The notes under the pieces were generated by a model. That model saw only the letters and a program-made list of their open reading frames with translations. It was not told the DNA's origin and searched no databases. From assembly GCA_963726715.1 (NCBI GenBank), contig CAVSDF010000010.1, forward strand, positions 558,001-622,000: a DNA stretch of 64,000 nt, read 5' to 3'. This document shows positions 51,231 to 61,714 of the stretch, piece after piece; within the stretch, counting starts at the first letter, position 1; the number at the start of each line of letters is the position of its first letter. The translations under genes and the position numbers were made by a program. This stretch comes from CAVSDF01 sp963726715. GTDB lineage: Bacteria > Bacteroidota > Rhodothermia > Rhodothermales > BA12.

Positions 51231-52139
51231 ATGACCCGACCGACCCTTTCGCGCCCGACGCTCGCCGCCGCTGCCCTCGCCGTCCTCATGCTCGGCGCCT
51301 GCCGCACGCCCGAGGGGGGGAGCCCCGATGCCGCGCCCGGCGAGGCGGCATCGTCGGAGCGCATCGTGACGCTCGGCGGGGCGGTGACGGAGACCGTCTT
51401 CGCCCTCGGCCTCGGCGACGCCGTCGTGGCCGTCGATCAGTCGTCGGTCTACCCCGACGCGGCGCGGTCGAAGCCGAAGGCGGGCTACTACCGCGCCCTG
51501 AGCGCCGAGCCGATCCTCGCCCTCCGCCCCGAACTGCTGCTGCTCGACGAAGACGCCGGACCACCCGAGGCGCTCGCGCAGATCCAGGCCGCAGGCGTCC
51601 GCGTGGCCCGCTCGACCGGCGGCCCGTCGGTCGATGCCGTCGCGGGTCAGATGATGGACATCGCCCGCGCGGTCGGGCGCGACGCCGCCGGCCGCGTGCT
51701 CGTCGACACGCTCCGCGCGCAGGTGGCGCGGGCGCAGGCGAGGATCCCGGTCGGCGGCGCGGCGCCGCGCGTCATCTACGTGCAGGGGCAGGGCGGCGGC
51801 GCCCTCGCGCTTGCGGGCAGCGGCACCAACGCCGACGCGCTCGTGACGCTCGCGGGCGGCCGCAACGCGCTCGCCGACGTGACCGGCTACACGCCCCTCA
51901 CCTCCGAAGCCATCGCCGACGCTGCCCCGGACGTGATCGTGGCGACGGCGCGGACGGTGCAGGTCGGCGGCGGTCCGGAGGCGTTCCTGAAGCGGCCGGG
52001 CGTCGCGCAGACCCCCGCCGCGCGCGCCGGGCGCCTCGTCGTGCTCGACGACCGCCTGATGAACTTCGGCCCGACGCTCGGCGACGGCGTCCTCGCCCTC
52101 GTCCGCGGTCTCTATCCCGCACCCGCGGCGACGCGCTGA
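51231..52139 (+). CDS. hmuT: Heme ABC transporter substrate-binding lipoprotein
   Basis: A 302-residue periplasmic binding protein (class III fold) with lipobox VLMLGAC near residue 18-24. It reads SERIVTLGGAVTETVFALGL, VVAVDQSSVYPDAARSKPKA, AEPILALRPELLLLDEDAGP and VTLAGGRNALADVTGYTPLT, as in HmuT/PhuT. The YPDAARSKP segment carries the tyrosine that binds heme iron in HmuT/ShuT-type proteins. It precedes the permease by about 95 bases. No frameshift. Confidence 0.9.
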   Translation: MTRPTLSRPTLAAAALAVLMLGACRTPEGGSPDAAPGEAASSERIVTLGGAVTETVFALGLGDAVVAVDQSSVYPDAARSKPKAGYYRALSAEPILALRPELLLLDEDAGPPEALAQIQAAGVRVARSTGGPSVDAVAGQMMDIARAVGRDAAGRVLVDTLRAQVARAQARIPVGGAAPRVIYVQGQGGGALALAGSGTNADALVTLAGGRNALADVTGYTPLTSEAIADAAPDVIVATARTVQVGGGPEAFLKRPGVAQTPAARAGRLVVLDDRLMNFGPTLGDGVLALVRGLYPAPAATR

Positions 52140-52234
52140 TTCGGACGGCGGGACCGGCGCGCGTGCGTCTCCGGTGGAGGCGCCTCTCCCCATCCGTCGA
52201 CCGCCGCTCGATCTCCTGCTCCCTCGCCCATCCC

Positions 52235-53308
52235 GTGACCTCTGCCCCCGCTCTCACCCTCGACCCCGCCGCGGCGCACCGGCTGCGGACGCGGGCGGTG
52301 ATGGGGGGGCTGGGCGTGGCGCTCGTGGCCGCGGTGCTCGTCGGCGTGGGCATCGGGAGCGTGTGGATCTCGCCTGCGCAGGTCGTCTCGATCCTCGGGC
52401 GGCGCATCGGGGTGCCGCCGCTCGCGGCGTTCAGCGAACAGCAGGCGCTCGTGCTCGAGTTCATTCGCCTGCCGCGCGTCGTGCTCGGCGTGCTCGTCGG
52501 TAGCTCGCTCGCCGTCAGCGGCGCCCTCATGCAGGGGCTGTTCCGCAACCCGCTCGCTGAACCCGGCCTCGCGGGCGTGAGCGCGGGCAGCGCCCTCGCC
52601 GCCGCCCTGTGGATCGTCCTCGGCGGCGCCCTCGTCCTGCCGCCCGTCGTCGCCGCGAACGCGCTCGCGTGGGCGGCCTTCGCGGGCGGCCTCGGGACGA
52701 CCTTCCTCGTCTACCGCCTCGCCACGCAGGGCGGGCGCACGCGCGTGACGACGCTCCTGCTCGCCGGCGTCGCCCTCAGCGCGATGGCGGGCGCCGTCGT
52801 CGGCCTGATGGTCTTCATCGCCACCGACGCGCAGCTGCGGACGCTGACGTTCTGGACGCTCGGCTCGCTCGGCGGCGCCACGTGGGCCAGCATCGCCGGG
52901 GCGGCGCCCCTCCTCGTCGCTCCGGTCGTTGCCGCGCCGTGGATCGCCCGCGGCCTCAACGCCCTCCTGCTCGGCGAGAGCGAGGCGTTCCACGTCGGCG
53001 TGCGTGTCGAGCGCGTGAAGCGGGCCGCCATCGTGCTCGCGGCCCTCGGCGCGGGCGCGTCGGTGGCGGTGAGCGGGGCGATCGGGTTCGTGGGGCTTGT
53101 CGTGCCGCACCTCGTCCGCCTCGCCCTCGGCCCCGACCACCGGACGCTCCTGCCCGCCTCCGCCCTCCTCGGCGCCACGCTCCTGCTCGTCGCCGACGTC
53201 GTCGCGCGGACCGTCGCCGCGCCTGCCGAACTGCCCATCGGCATCGTCACCTCGCTCGTCGGCGGCCCGTTCTTCCTCTGGATGCTCCTGCGCGAACGTC
53301 CGTCGTAG
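52235..53308 (+). CDS. hmuU: Heme ABC transporter permease
   Basis: A 357-residue FecCD/BtuC-type inner-membrane permease with about ten helices. Signatures: FIRLPRVVLGVLVGSSLAVS, GALMQGLFRNPLAEPGLAGV, LTFWTLGSLGGATWASI and the coupling region GFVGLVVPHLVRLALGPDHR. It should pair with HmuV to move heme from HmuT into the cytoplasm. The GTG at 52235 is chosen because it precedes a normal-length leader; a start at 52163 would add an Arg/Ser-rich stretch. Repeats of about 200 bases follow before hmuV. Confidence 0.92.
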   Translation: MTSAPALTLDPAAAHRLRTRAVMGGLGVALVAAVLVGVGIGSVWISPAQVVSILGRRIGVPPLAAFSEQQALVLEFIRLPRVVLGVLVGSSLAVSGALMQGLFRNPLAEPGLAGVSAGSALAAALWIVLGGALVLPPVVAANALAWAAFAGGLGTTFLVYRLATQGGRTRVTTLLLAGVALSAMAGAVVGLMVFIATDAQLRTLTFWTLGSLGGATWASIAGAAPLLVAPVVAAPWIARGLNALLLGESEAFHVGVRVERVKRAAIVLAALGAGASVAVSGAIGFVGLVVPHLVRLALGPDHRTLLPASALLGATLLLVADVVARTVAAPAELPIGIVTSLVGGPFFLWMLLRERPS

Positions 53309-53509
53309 GGGGGTGAGTTCGGGTTTGTGAGTTGGTGCGGTTTGCGGTGCTCGACGTACGACGGATCAGGCCGACCCTCCCTCGTCACTGCAAGGGCCGT
53401 GGCCGGCCGTTGCTTCGCTCCTCGCAATGACACCTGGACGTCGTCCATCGCTCGCAACCCACAACAAACGACCAGCCCACCCCCCACAAACCCACCCCTC
53501 ACCAACTCC
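53307..53509. repeat. Inverted repeats nested with a GTCATTGCGAGG fragment, inside the heme operon
   Basis: Outer arms GGGTGAG...GGTTTGTGAGTTGGTG and ACAAACCCACCCCTCACCAA are about 140 bases apart and imperfectly complementary. Between them lies TTGCTTCGCTCCTCGCAATG, half of the element found complete at 40344-40436. The right arm ends directly at the hmuV GTG. Confidence 0.7.
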
Positions 53510-53510
53510 C

Positions 53511-54347
53511 GTGCTCCACCTCAACGCCGTGACCGTCCGCGTGCCCGGCGCCGTCCTCCTCGACGGCGTCACGCTCGGCGTGCCCGCGGGGATGGTGACA
53601 GCGCTCGTCGGGCCGAACGGCGCGGGCAAGTCGACGCTGCTGCACGTCGCTTCGGGCGAGCGGGTGCCAGACGAGGGGACGGTGACGATGGCGGACGCCG
53701 ACGGTTCGGTGCATCCGCTCGCGTCGATGGTCCCCGCGGTGCTGGCGCGGCGGCGGGCGGTGCTGCCGCAGGAGAGCCTGCTCGCGTTCCCGTTCACGAG
53801 CGCCGAGGTGGCCCACCTCGGGCGCACGCCGCACCGCACCGGGCGCGACGCCGACGCCGCGAGCGTCGCCCGATCCCTCGATGCCGTCGGCGTGACCGGC
53901 CTCGCCGAGCGCCGCTACCCGACGCTCTCGGGCGGCGAGAAGCAGCGCGTCCACCTCGCCCGCGTCCTCGCGCAGCTCGACTCCGACGAGGCCGCGCTCC
54001 TGCTCCTCGACGAGCCGACCAACAACCTCGACCTCACGCACCAGCACCGCGTCCTCGACGTGGCGCGCGAGATGGCGCGGCGCGGCCTCGCCGTCGTCGC
54101 CGTCCTCCACGACCTCAACCTCGCCGCGCAGTACGCCGACCGCATCGCGCTCCTCAAGGAGGGCCGCCTCATCGCCGCCGGAACGCCCGCCGAGGTGCTC
54201 ACGAGCGCCGTCATCGCCGACGCCTTCGACGTGCGCGCGCTCGTGATGCCGCACCCGTGCCTCGCCTGCCCGCTCGTCGTGCCCGTTCCGCACGGCACGC
54301 CCTTCCCCACCCCGTTCGTCGACGCCGATCTTCCGGTGATGGGGTGA
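53511..54347 (+). CDS. hmuV: Heme ABC transporter ATP-binding protein
   Basis: A 278-residue ABC ATPase. Walker A ALVGPNGAGKSTLLHVASGE, Q-loop region RAVLPQESLLAFPFTSAEVA, signature YPTLSGGEKQRVHLARVLAQ, Walker B LLLLDEPTNNLDLTHQHRVL and H-loop VVAVLHDLNLAAQYADRIAL are all intact. The VLPQES...FPFT pattern and C-terminal PHPCLACPLVVP fit HmuV/HemV subunits. It starts at a GTG placed exactly after a repeat arm and has no clear ribosome-binding site. It energises HmuU. Confidence 0.93.
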   Translation: MLHLNAVTVRVPGAVLLDGVTLGVPAGMVTALVGPNGAGKSTLLHVASGERVPDEGTVTMADADGSVHPLASMVPAVLARRRAVLPQESLLAFPFTSAEVAHLGRTPHRTGRDADAASVARSLDAVGVTGLAERRYPTLSGGEKQRVHLARVLAQLDSDEAALLLLDEPTNNLDLTHQHRVLDVAREMARRGLAVVAVLHDLNLAAQYADRIALLKEGRLIAAGTPAEVLTSAVIADAFDVRALVMPHPCLACPLVVPVPHGTPFPTPFVDADLPVMG

Positions 54348-54471
54348 TGCGCGATGGTGGCGCCCATCCGACAGTCCGGGCGCCGTCCGTGGCGCTCGTC
54401 TACCTGATTTCCCTGTTGCGGGCGACGCACATGTCGCCCCCTGCCTCTTTCCAACATATCTATCCCGACCT

Positions 54472-55536
54472 ATGGAAACGCCTGTCCTGACCGCCTTCAC
54501 GCCCGCTGACATCCGCGCCGCTGCCGATGCATTTCGCGCCGCCAACCCGCGCGCCCGCGCCCGAAATGTCGCCGTCGGCATCGGCGTCTCCGAGGCTGAG
54601 CTCCTCGCCACGCGCGTCGGCGGCGATGGGGTGACGCGGCTCGATGGCGATCTCGCGGCGCTCGTGATGCGGCTGCCGGAGCTTGGCCGCGTGATGCTGC
54701 TCACGCGCAACGACGCCGTCGTCCACGAGACGACCGGCACCTGCGCGGGCGGCGAGCGCATGGCGGCGCACGCGATGGGGCTCTTCGGGGGCGAGGAGAT
54801 CGACATCCGCTACTTCTTCCGGCGCTGGACGACGGGCTTCCTGGCCGAGGACGGCCCGCGCCTGAGCTTCCAGTTCTTCGACGCCGACGGCAGCGCCGTC
54901 CACAAGGTCTACAGCGTCGCCGGCACGTCTGACGTGCCCGGCACCGACCTCGCCGCGATGCGCGCCCTCGCCGCCGACTTCGCCGCCGCCGACCAGAGCG
55001 ACGCGCAGCCCGTCACGCCCATCGCCCCGACGCCCGAGCGCGCCGCCGACGAGATCGACTTCGACGCCTTCCACGCCGACTGGCGCGCCCTCACCGACAC
55101 CCACGACTTCTTCGGCCTCCTGCGCCGCCACGGCGTCTCGCGCCGCCAGGCCGTTCGCCACGCCCCCGCCGATCTCGCGCGCCCGCTCGACGCCCGCACC
55201 GCCGCGCGCCGCGTCCTCACCGCCGCCCGCGACGGCGGCGTGCCGGTCATGACGTTCGTCGGCAACGAAGGCGCGGTGCAGATCCACACCGGCGTGCCGG
55301 GCAAGCTCGTCGAGGCCGGTCCGTGGTACAACGTCCTCGACCCCGCCTTCAACCTGCACCTCGACGAGACGCAGATCGACGAGGCCTACGTCGTCATCAA
55401 GCCCACCGACGACGGCATCGTGACCTCGGTCGAGCTCTTCGACGCCGCGGGCGCGCTCGTCCTGCAACTCTTCGGCAAGCGCAAGCCCGGCCTCCCCGAA
55501 CGCGAGGACTGGCGCGAGCTGGTGGCGGGGCTGTGA
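54472..55536 (+). CDS. hmuS: HemS/HmuS-family heme-handling protein
   Basis: A 354-residue cytoplasmic protein of two similar halves, as in HemS/ShuS/PhuS. Half 1: NPRARARNVAVGIGVSEAEL, LPELGRVMLLTRNDAVVHET and IDIRYFFRRWTTGFL. Half 2: DFFGLLRRHGVSRRQAVRHA, VPVMTFVGNEGAVQIHTGVP and WYNVLDPAFNLHLDETQIDE. It receives heme from the ABC system and stores, hands over or degrades it. It closes the operon, 124 bases after hmuV. The cytoplasmic end product (iron or intact heme) is not decided by sequence. Confidence 0.9.
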   Translation: METPVLTAFTPADIRAAADAFRAANPRARARNVAVGIGVSEAELLATRVGGDGVTRLDGDLAALVMRLPELGRVMLLTRNDAVVHETTGTCAGGERMAAHAMGLFGGEEIDIRYFFRRWTTGFLAEDGPRLSFQFFDADGSAVHKVYSVAGTSDVPGTDLAAMRALAADFAAADQSDAQPVTPIAPTPERAADEIDFDAFHADWRALTDTHDFFGLLRRHGVSRRQAVRHAPADLARPLDARTAARRVLTAARDGGVPVMTFVGNEGAVQIHTGVPGKLVEAGPWYNVLDPAFNLHLDETQIDEAYVVIKPTDDGIVTSVELFDAAGALVLQLFGKRKPGLPEREDWRELVAGL

Positions 55537-55554
55537 CGCGAAAGCGCGGCTCCG

Positions 55555-55836
55555 TCAGTAGTGGTAGCGCGCTTGGATGAAATCGACGCGCTCACCATCG
55601 ACGCGGTAGACGAGGCGGTGCTCCTGCGTGAGGCGGCGCGACCACACGCCCGGCCCGAGGTGCCGCAGCGCCTCGGGCTTGCCGATGCCCTCGAATGGGG
55701 CCCGGCACACGGCCTCGATGAGGGTGAGCAGCCGCAGCGCCGTCTTGCGGTCCGTTTCGACCCACCACCGCAGGTCGTCGAGGCAGCCGCTCGTGAAGGC
55801 CGCGGTGTAGCGCTGCGGAGCCTCGGGCGGGTTCAC
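55555..55836 (-). CDS. yoeB: YoeB-family mRNA interferase toxin
   Basis: A 93-residue RelE-fold toxin that cuts mRNA on the ribosome. It reads YTAAFTSGCLDDLRWWVETD, LIEAVCRAPFEGIGKPEALR, HLGPGVWSRRLTQEHRLVYR and ends VDFIQARYHY; the Glu, Arg and C-terminal His-Tyr pattern matches the YoeB active site. It starts with a GTG that overlaps the antitoxin stop by 4 bases (GTGA), a normal coupling that keeps antitoxin in excess. It is convergent with hmuS, only 18 bases away. Confidence 0.92.
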   Translation of the reverse strand: MNPPEAPQRYTAAFTSGCLDDLRWWVETDRKTALRLLTLIEAVCRAPFEGIGKPEALRHLGPGVWSRRLTQEHRLVYRVDGERVDFIQARYHY

Positions 55837-56114
55837 GACGCGTCGAGGCCGAGGTGTGCCCGCAGCGCGGCGGCGTCGAGCGGCGTGGTGTCTCCGGCGC
55901 GCGATTCGTCGAGGGCGGCGAGGAGGCGCTCGGCGTTGCGCGGCGAGCGCATCAGGTGCGCCGTTTCGAGCAGCCCGGCGAGTTCGCCCGCCGCGATCAT
56001 CGCAATCGGCTCGTGCCCGCGCCGGTGCACGACGACCACCTCGCGCTCGCCGACGAGGCGGTCCCAGAGGCTGGCGAACGTGGCGCGCGCTTCGGTGTAG
56101 GTGACGTCGGTCAT
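55833..56114 (-). CDS. yefM: YefM/Phd-family antitoxin
   Basis: A 93-residue antitoxin: TDVTYTEARATFASLWDRLV, GEREVVVVHRRGHEPIAMIA and AGELAGLLETAHLMRSPRNA. The N-terminal half is the DNA-binding Phd fold and the C-terminal helix wraps the toxin. The start at 56114 gives the family N-terminus. It should repress its own promoter, located between it and the fadA gene. Translation is coupled to the toxin. Confidence 0.92.
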   Translation of the reverse strand: MTDVTYTEARATFASLWDRLVGEREVVVVHRRGHEPIAMIAAGELAGLLETAHLMRSPRNAERLLAALDESRAGDTTPLDAAALRAHLGLDAS

Positions 56115-56188
56115 GGCTTCGAGTGGTACAGAGTGTCCGTACAGATAGCTGTCTACGACGGTTTCCTCGTCCACACCTCCGCCTCCCG

Positions 56189-57392
<1,204 letters not shown>

Positions 57393-57447
57393 GGCGGGAT
57401 GGAAGTCTGGAATCGTCGGATGGGCACCGGCCCCGCTCCGCCCTGTC

Positions 57448-57514
57448 GGGCACCTCCCCCGCTCGCGGGGGAGGACAGCGCCGGAGCGCGTTCAGCGCGC
57501 AGGCGCAGGTGGGG
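57448..57514. repeat. ACCTCCCCCGC-class repeat, intact copy
   Basis: CACCTCCCCCGC/GCGGGGGAGG hairpin, then GGAGCGCGTTCAGCGCGCA and a closing GCAGGTGGGG that pairs with the start. The split copy at 40283-40533 has the same order. It lies between fadN and fadA. Confidence 0.75.
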
Positions 57515-57536
57515 CCAGCGGCGAGACGGCCGCGGG

Positions 57537-59976
57537 TCAGTTGCGCACGCGGCTTGCCGGTCGTGAGCAGGCCGGTGATGCGCTCCTGCGTCTTCGTCTC
57601 GCCGAGCAGGCCCATGAACACCTCGCGTTCGAGGTCGATCAGGTAGTCCTCGTGGACGATCTGCGGGCCGGTGAAATCGCCGCCCGTGAGGGCGTGCGCG
57701 AAGCGCTTGGCGAGGAAGGCGTCGTACGGGCTGACGAACTGCCGTCGAGAACTGCTTCACGGCCACGTCGAACGCCGCCGCCGCCGGGCGCCCGAGCACC
57801 TGGATCGCCGCCTCGACGGGCGGGGCGAGGTAGCCCTCGTTCGAGAGCCGGATGACCTCTTCGCGGGCCACGAAGATGCGCCGGTCGGCGTTCATCACGA
57901 TGCGCGCGTGGGGCGCGAGGAAGCCGTACGCCTGCGCCATCGGCGCGCGACGTGGCGACCTTGGCCGCCGCCACGCTGCTCGAACGACGCTCGCGAGGTG
58001 CGCCTGCACCTCGCTCGGATGTCCGCTCGGCGCCAGCGTCGAGGCGAGCGCCGCGAGGCGCGTCGTGCCCGTGCCCGCCGGGATCAGCCCGACGCCCAGC
58101 TCGACGAGGCCGATGTAGCTCTCGGCCGCCGCGACCGGGTGCGGACACGCCATCGCCATCTCGCACCCGCCGCCGAGCGCCTGCTGGTGCACGGCGACCA
58201 CGACCGGCTTGGACGCGTAGCGGATCCGCTGCATCGCCTGCTGGAAGCCCGCGACGGACGTGTTCGAGCATCGCCCACTGGCCGCCCGCCGCCATCATCG
58301 CCACCTCGCCGAGGTTGGCGCCGACGGCGAAGTTGGCGCCCTCGTTGCCGACCACGAGGCCGCGCAGGTCCGGGTCGTTCTCGACGCGCGTCGATGCACT
58401 CGACGAGGCCCGAGATGACGCCGAAGCCGAGGCTGTTGGCCTTCGAGCGGAACTCGAACAGCGCCACGCCGTCGCCCATGTCGAGCAGCGCCGCCTCGGC
58501 GTTCTGCCAGACGACCTTGCGCTACGGGTCGGTCTTGATGGCGCGCGAGGCCGACTCTCGTCGGCGGTCGGCGCGTTCGTAGCGGCCGGCGGAGCCCTGC
58601 CCGGGCACGTAGGCCTCGCGCCGCGTCGCGTCGCGGTAGAAGGCGGTCGCGCCGGAGGCGCGCATCGCGCCGACCCAGCCGGGCAGCGCGTGGCCCGCCG
58701 TCCTTCATGGCGTCGCGGACGGTGTCGAAGCCGAGGGCGTCCCAGACCTCGAACGGCCCCATCTCCCAGCCAAAGCCCCAGCGGATGGCGTCGTCGACGC
58801 TCGCCGGGCGAGGCGGTGATCTCGGGGATGCGGCGGGCGGCGTAGGCGAGGGTGTCGAGCGTCGATGGCGCGGTGAACGGCGCCGATGCGGCCCTCGTCG
58901 GCGAAGAGCGCGGCGTAGCGCTTGCCGAGCGGCCGGATTTTTTTGAGCTCGTCGAGGCCCGGCAGGTCGAGCGCTTCGGCGTCCTCGTAGGCCGCGTCGC
59001 CGGGTTGATCGAGCGAGGATGTCCTTGCCGTCCTTCTTGTAGAAGCCCGGCCTTCGTCTTGGCGCCGAGCGCGCCCGCCGTCGACGAGCCGCGTCGAGGA
59101 GCGCGGGCACGCGGAAGCGCTCGCGGCTCTCGTCGCGCCTCGGTCTTGGCGTAGAGGTTCTGCGTCACGTCGCGCAGCACGTCGAGCCCGACCACGTCGG
59201 CGGTGCGGAACGTGGCGCTCTTGGCGTGGCCGACGAGCGGGCCGGTGAGCGCGTCGAGTTCCTCGATCGTGTAGCCGCCCTGCGCGAGCGTCTCCATCGC
59301 GCCGAGGATGGCGTAGGTGCCGACGCGGTTGCCGACGAAGTACGGCACGTCGTTGGCCACCACGATGCCCTTGCCGAGGTGCAGCCGCCCGAAGTGCGGC
59401 CACGCGCGCGAGCACGGCCGGGTCGGTGTCGGCGGTCGGGACGAGCTCGAGCAGCTTGAGGTAGCGCGGCGGGTTGAAGAAGTGCGTCCCGAGGAAGCGC
59501 CTCCGGAAGCCCTCGCTGCGCCCCTCGCACGATCTCGTGCATCGGGATGCCCGAGGTGTTGGTCGACGACGACGGCGTCGGCGGCGCACGACGCCCTCGA
59601 TGCGGGCCATCATCTCGCGCTTGACGTCGAGCCGTTCGACGACGGCCTCGATGACGCGGTCGGCGCGGGCGATGCGGTCGAAGTGCTCGTCGAAGTTGCC
59701 GAGCCGCACGCGCGTCGCGGCGCGGCGCGTTGGAAGAACGGCGACGGGTTCATCTTGCTGAGGGCGGCCCACGCCTTTTCGACGAGGCTGCTCGGCGCGC
59801 CCTCGCGACCGAGGGCGGCCGGGCGTCACGTCGAGCAGGTCCACGGTGAGGCCGGCGTTGGCGCAGTGGGCGGCGATCTGCGCGCCCATGGTGCCCGCGC
59901 CGAGCACGGCGACGTGGCGAAACGGAGGGAGGAGACTGGTGTCATGGGGAAGCAGGCTGCTGGCTGTTGCGCTCAC
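57537..59976 (-). CDS. fadN: 3-hydroxyacyl-CoA dehydrogenase / enoyl-CoA hydratase, FadN type (many frameshifts)
   Basis: A bifunctional beta-oxidation enzyme of about 810 residues. The dehydrogenase comes first: NAD-binding VLGAGTMGAQIAAHCANAG, then FLGTHFFNPPRYLKLLELVP and VANDVPYFVGNRVGTYAILG. The hydratase/isomerase half follows: VALFEFRSKANSLGFGVISG, GLVVGNEGANFAVGANLGEV and GGGCEMAMACPHPVAAAESY, with LGVGLIPAGTGTTRLA. This order (dehydrogenase then hydratase) is that of Bacillus FadN, the reverse of E. coli FadB. At least eight frame changes occur. The gene sits between acyl-CoA dehydrogenase and fadA, as in fadNAE operons. Confidence 0.87.
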
Positions 59977-60025
59977 TGGCTGTTGGCAAGAGCGGCGAGC
60001 GAGGCGGCGAGCGCGGCGGGGTTCT

Positions 60026-60115
60026 CATCCTGAGCCGCAGGCGAAGGATCGTCAGCTGCGGGAACGGTCTCAACGCGCGAGTGCAGGTGAGATCCTTCGC
60101 CTGCGGCTCAGGATG
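60026..60115. repeat. 25-bp inverted repeat, CATCCTGAGCCGCAGG class
   Basis: Arms start CATCCTGAGCCGCAGGCGAA and are perfectly complementary over 25 bases, 40 bases apart. From general knowledge, repeats reading GATCCTTCGCCTGCGGCTCA are scattered in many genomes. It lies between the acyl-CoA dehydrogenase and fadN genes. Confidence 0.85.
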
Positions 60116-60145
60116 GAGGCGGCCCATCCCCACCGCCCCGCGGCC

Positions 60146-61521
60146 TCACACGAAGGCGGAGTGGCCGGTGATGGCGCGCCCCACGACGAGCGTGTTGATC
60201 TCGTTCGTGCCCTCGTAGGAGTAGATGGCCTCGGTGTCGGAGAAGAAGCGGGCGACGTGGTGGTCGAGGAGGATGCCGTTGCCGCCGATCAGGTCGCGCG
60301 CGAGGGCGACGGTGTCGCGGCAGCGGGCGGCGGTGAAGACCTTGGCGAGGCTCGCGTGCTCGTCGCGCATGATGCCCGCGTCCTGCATCTGCGAGAGGCG
60401 CGCGCACATGGCGAACGAGGCGGTGATGTTGCCGAGCATGTGGACGAGCTTGTCCTGGATCAGCTGGAAGCTGGCGATCGGGCTTGCCGAACTGCTTGCG
60501 CGTCTGCGCATAGGCGAGCGCCGTCTCGTAGGCGCCGATCTGGCACCCCACGCCCTGCCACGCCACGCCCGCCCGCGTCGCGCGCAGGATGTCGGCGACG
60601 ACGCGCCACTCGGTGACCTTGTGGCAGGCGGTCGGACTCCGGCACGCGGCAGTTCTGCGAGGGTGATTGCGCCGTTCTCGACGGCGCGGAGGGCGATCTT
60701 GCCCTTGATCTTCTCGACGGAGAAGCCGGGCGTGCCCGTGCGCACGATGAAGCCCTTGGACCTTCTGCGTCGCCTCGTCGCGGGCGTAGACGACGGTGAA
60801 GTCGGCGAACGTCGCGTTGCCGATCCACTTCTTCTCGCCGTCGATCACCCACGCGTCGCCCTCGCGGCGGCAGGTGGTGCGGAGGCCGCCCGCGGCGCCC
60901 GAGCCGAGTCTTCGGCTCGGTCAGCCCGAAGGCGCCGATGACCTCCATCGACAGCATCTTGGGCAGCCACTCGGCCTTCTGCGCGTCCGAGCCGCCGAGC
61001 ACGACGCTCCACAGCGCGAGGCCGCGTGGACGCCGAAGAACGTGGCCGTGGACACGTCGACGCGCGCCATCTCGACCGTCAGGATGCCCTCGCATCAGGC
61101 TGCGCGCCGGGCGTGCGGGCGCCGTCTTCGTCGAAGATGGCGCCGATGACGTCGAGGTCCTGAAAGCCCTTGACGAGCATCTCGCGGGGCGTCTCGTCGC
61201 GCTGCCAGTAGTCGTTGATGACCGGGCTTGACCGCCGTCTCCATGAACGTTCGCACGCGCGCGGCGACGGCGCGCTGCTCGTCGGTGAGGGTGTCGTAGA
61301 TGCCGTAGAAGTCGCCGTTGGGCACGGGCGGCTCGGTCGGGGCGCGTCGGCGGCGGCGCTGTTCTTGAGCGCGACGATCATCGCCTTGAGCTTGTCGGGC
61401 GGCATCGAGCCGACGGCCTCCATGACCTCGCCGAGGTCGACCGTCTCGGCGAGTTTGGCGACCTTGGCCATGTCGATTTTCAGGCGAGCTGCATGAGCTG
61501 GCCCATCTGCGCGAAGTCCAT
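60146..61521 (-). CDS. fadE: Acyl-CoA dehydrogenase (frameshifts)
   Basis: A flavoprotein of about 455 residues that makes the first double bond in beta-oxidation. It has an extra N-terminal ~70 residues (KLAETVDLGEVMEAVGSMPP, DKLKAMIVALKNS) before the usual start TDEQRAVAARVRTFMETAVK. The FAD region is VIGAFGLTEPK, DGEKKWIGNATFADFTVVYA, and the C-terminal domain ATRAGVAWQGVGCQIGAYET, AYAQTRKQFGKP and ATEAIYSYEGTNEINTLVVG. The YEGT segment matches the glutaryl/short-branched-chain type of the family. About six frame changes occur, the one near 61224 fixed by removing a G. The family symbol is by role only. Confidence 0.87.
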
Positions 61522-61525
61522 CGGG

Positions 61526-61705
61526 GGTGGTGGGATGGTGTGTTGGTGAGGGGCGAGCGGGCGGGGTGGCGCTCCGAAGGAGTGGGGAGGTCGGCGAAGC
61601 GGAGGGTGAATCGAGAGCCTGAACCGGCGCCTCGGAGTGTTTGCGTTGCGTCAGGGCGATCATCCAGGCATCTGACCTCACAAACTCACAAACCCACCAT
61701 CCCAC
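61526..61705. repeat. Inverted repeat pair, GGTGGGATGGTG class
   Basis: Left arm GGTGGTGGGATGGTG...GGTGAGG; right arm CCTCACAAACTCACAAACCC followed by ACCATCCCAC. The arms are imperfect complements about 125 bases apart and fill most of the gap between the ligase and dehydrogenase genes. Confidence 0.7.
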
Positions 61706-61714
61706 AAGCGCCGC

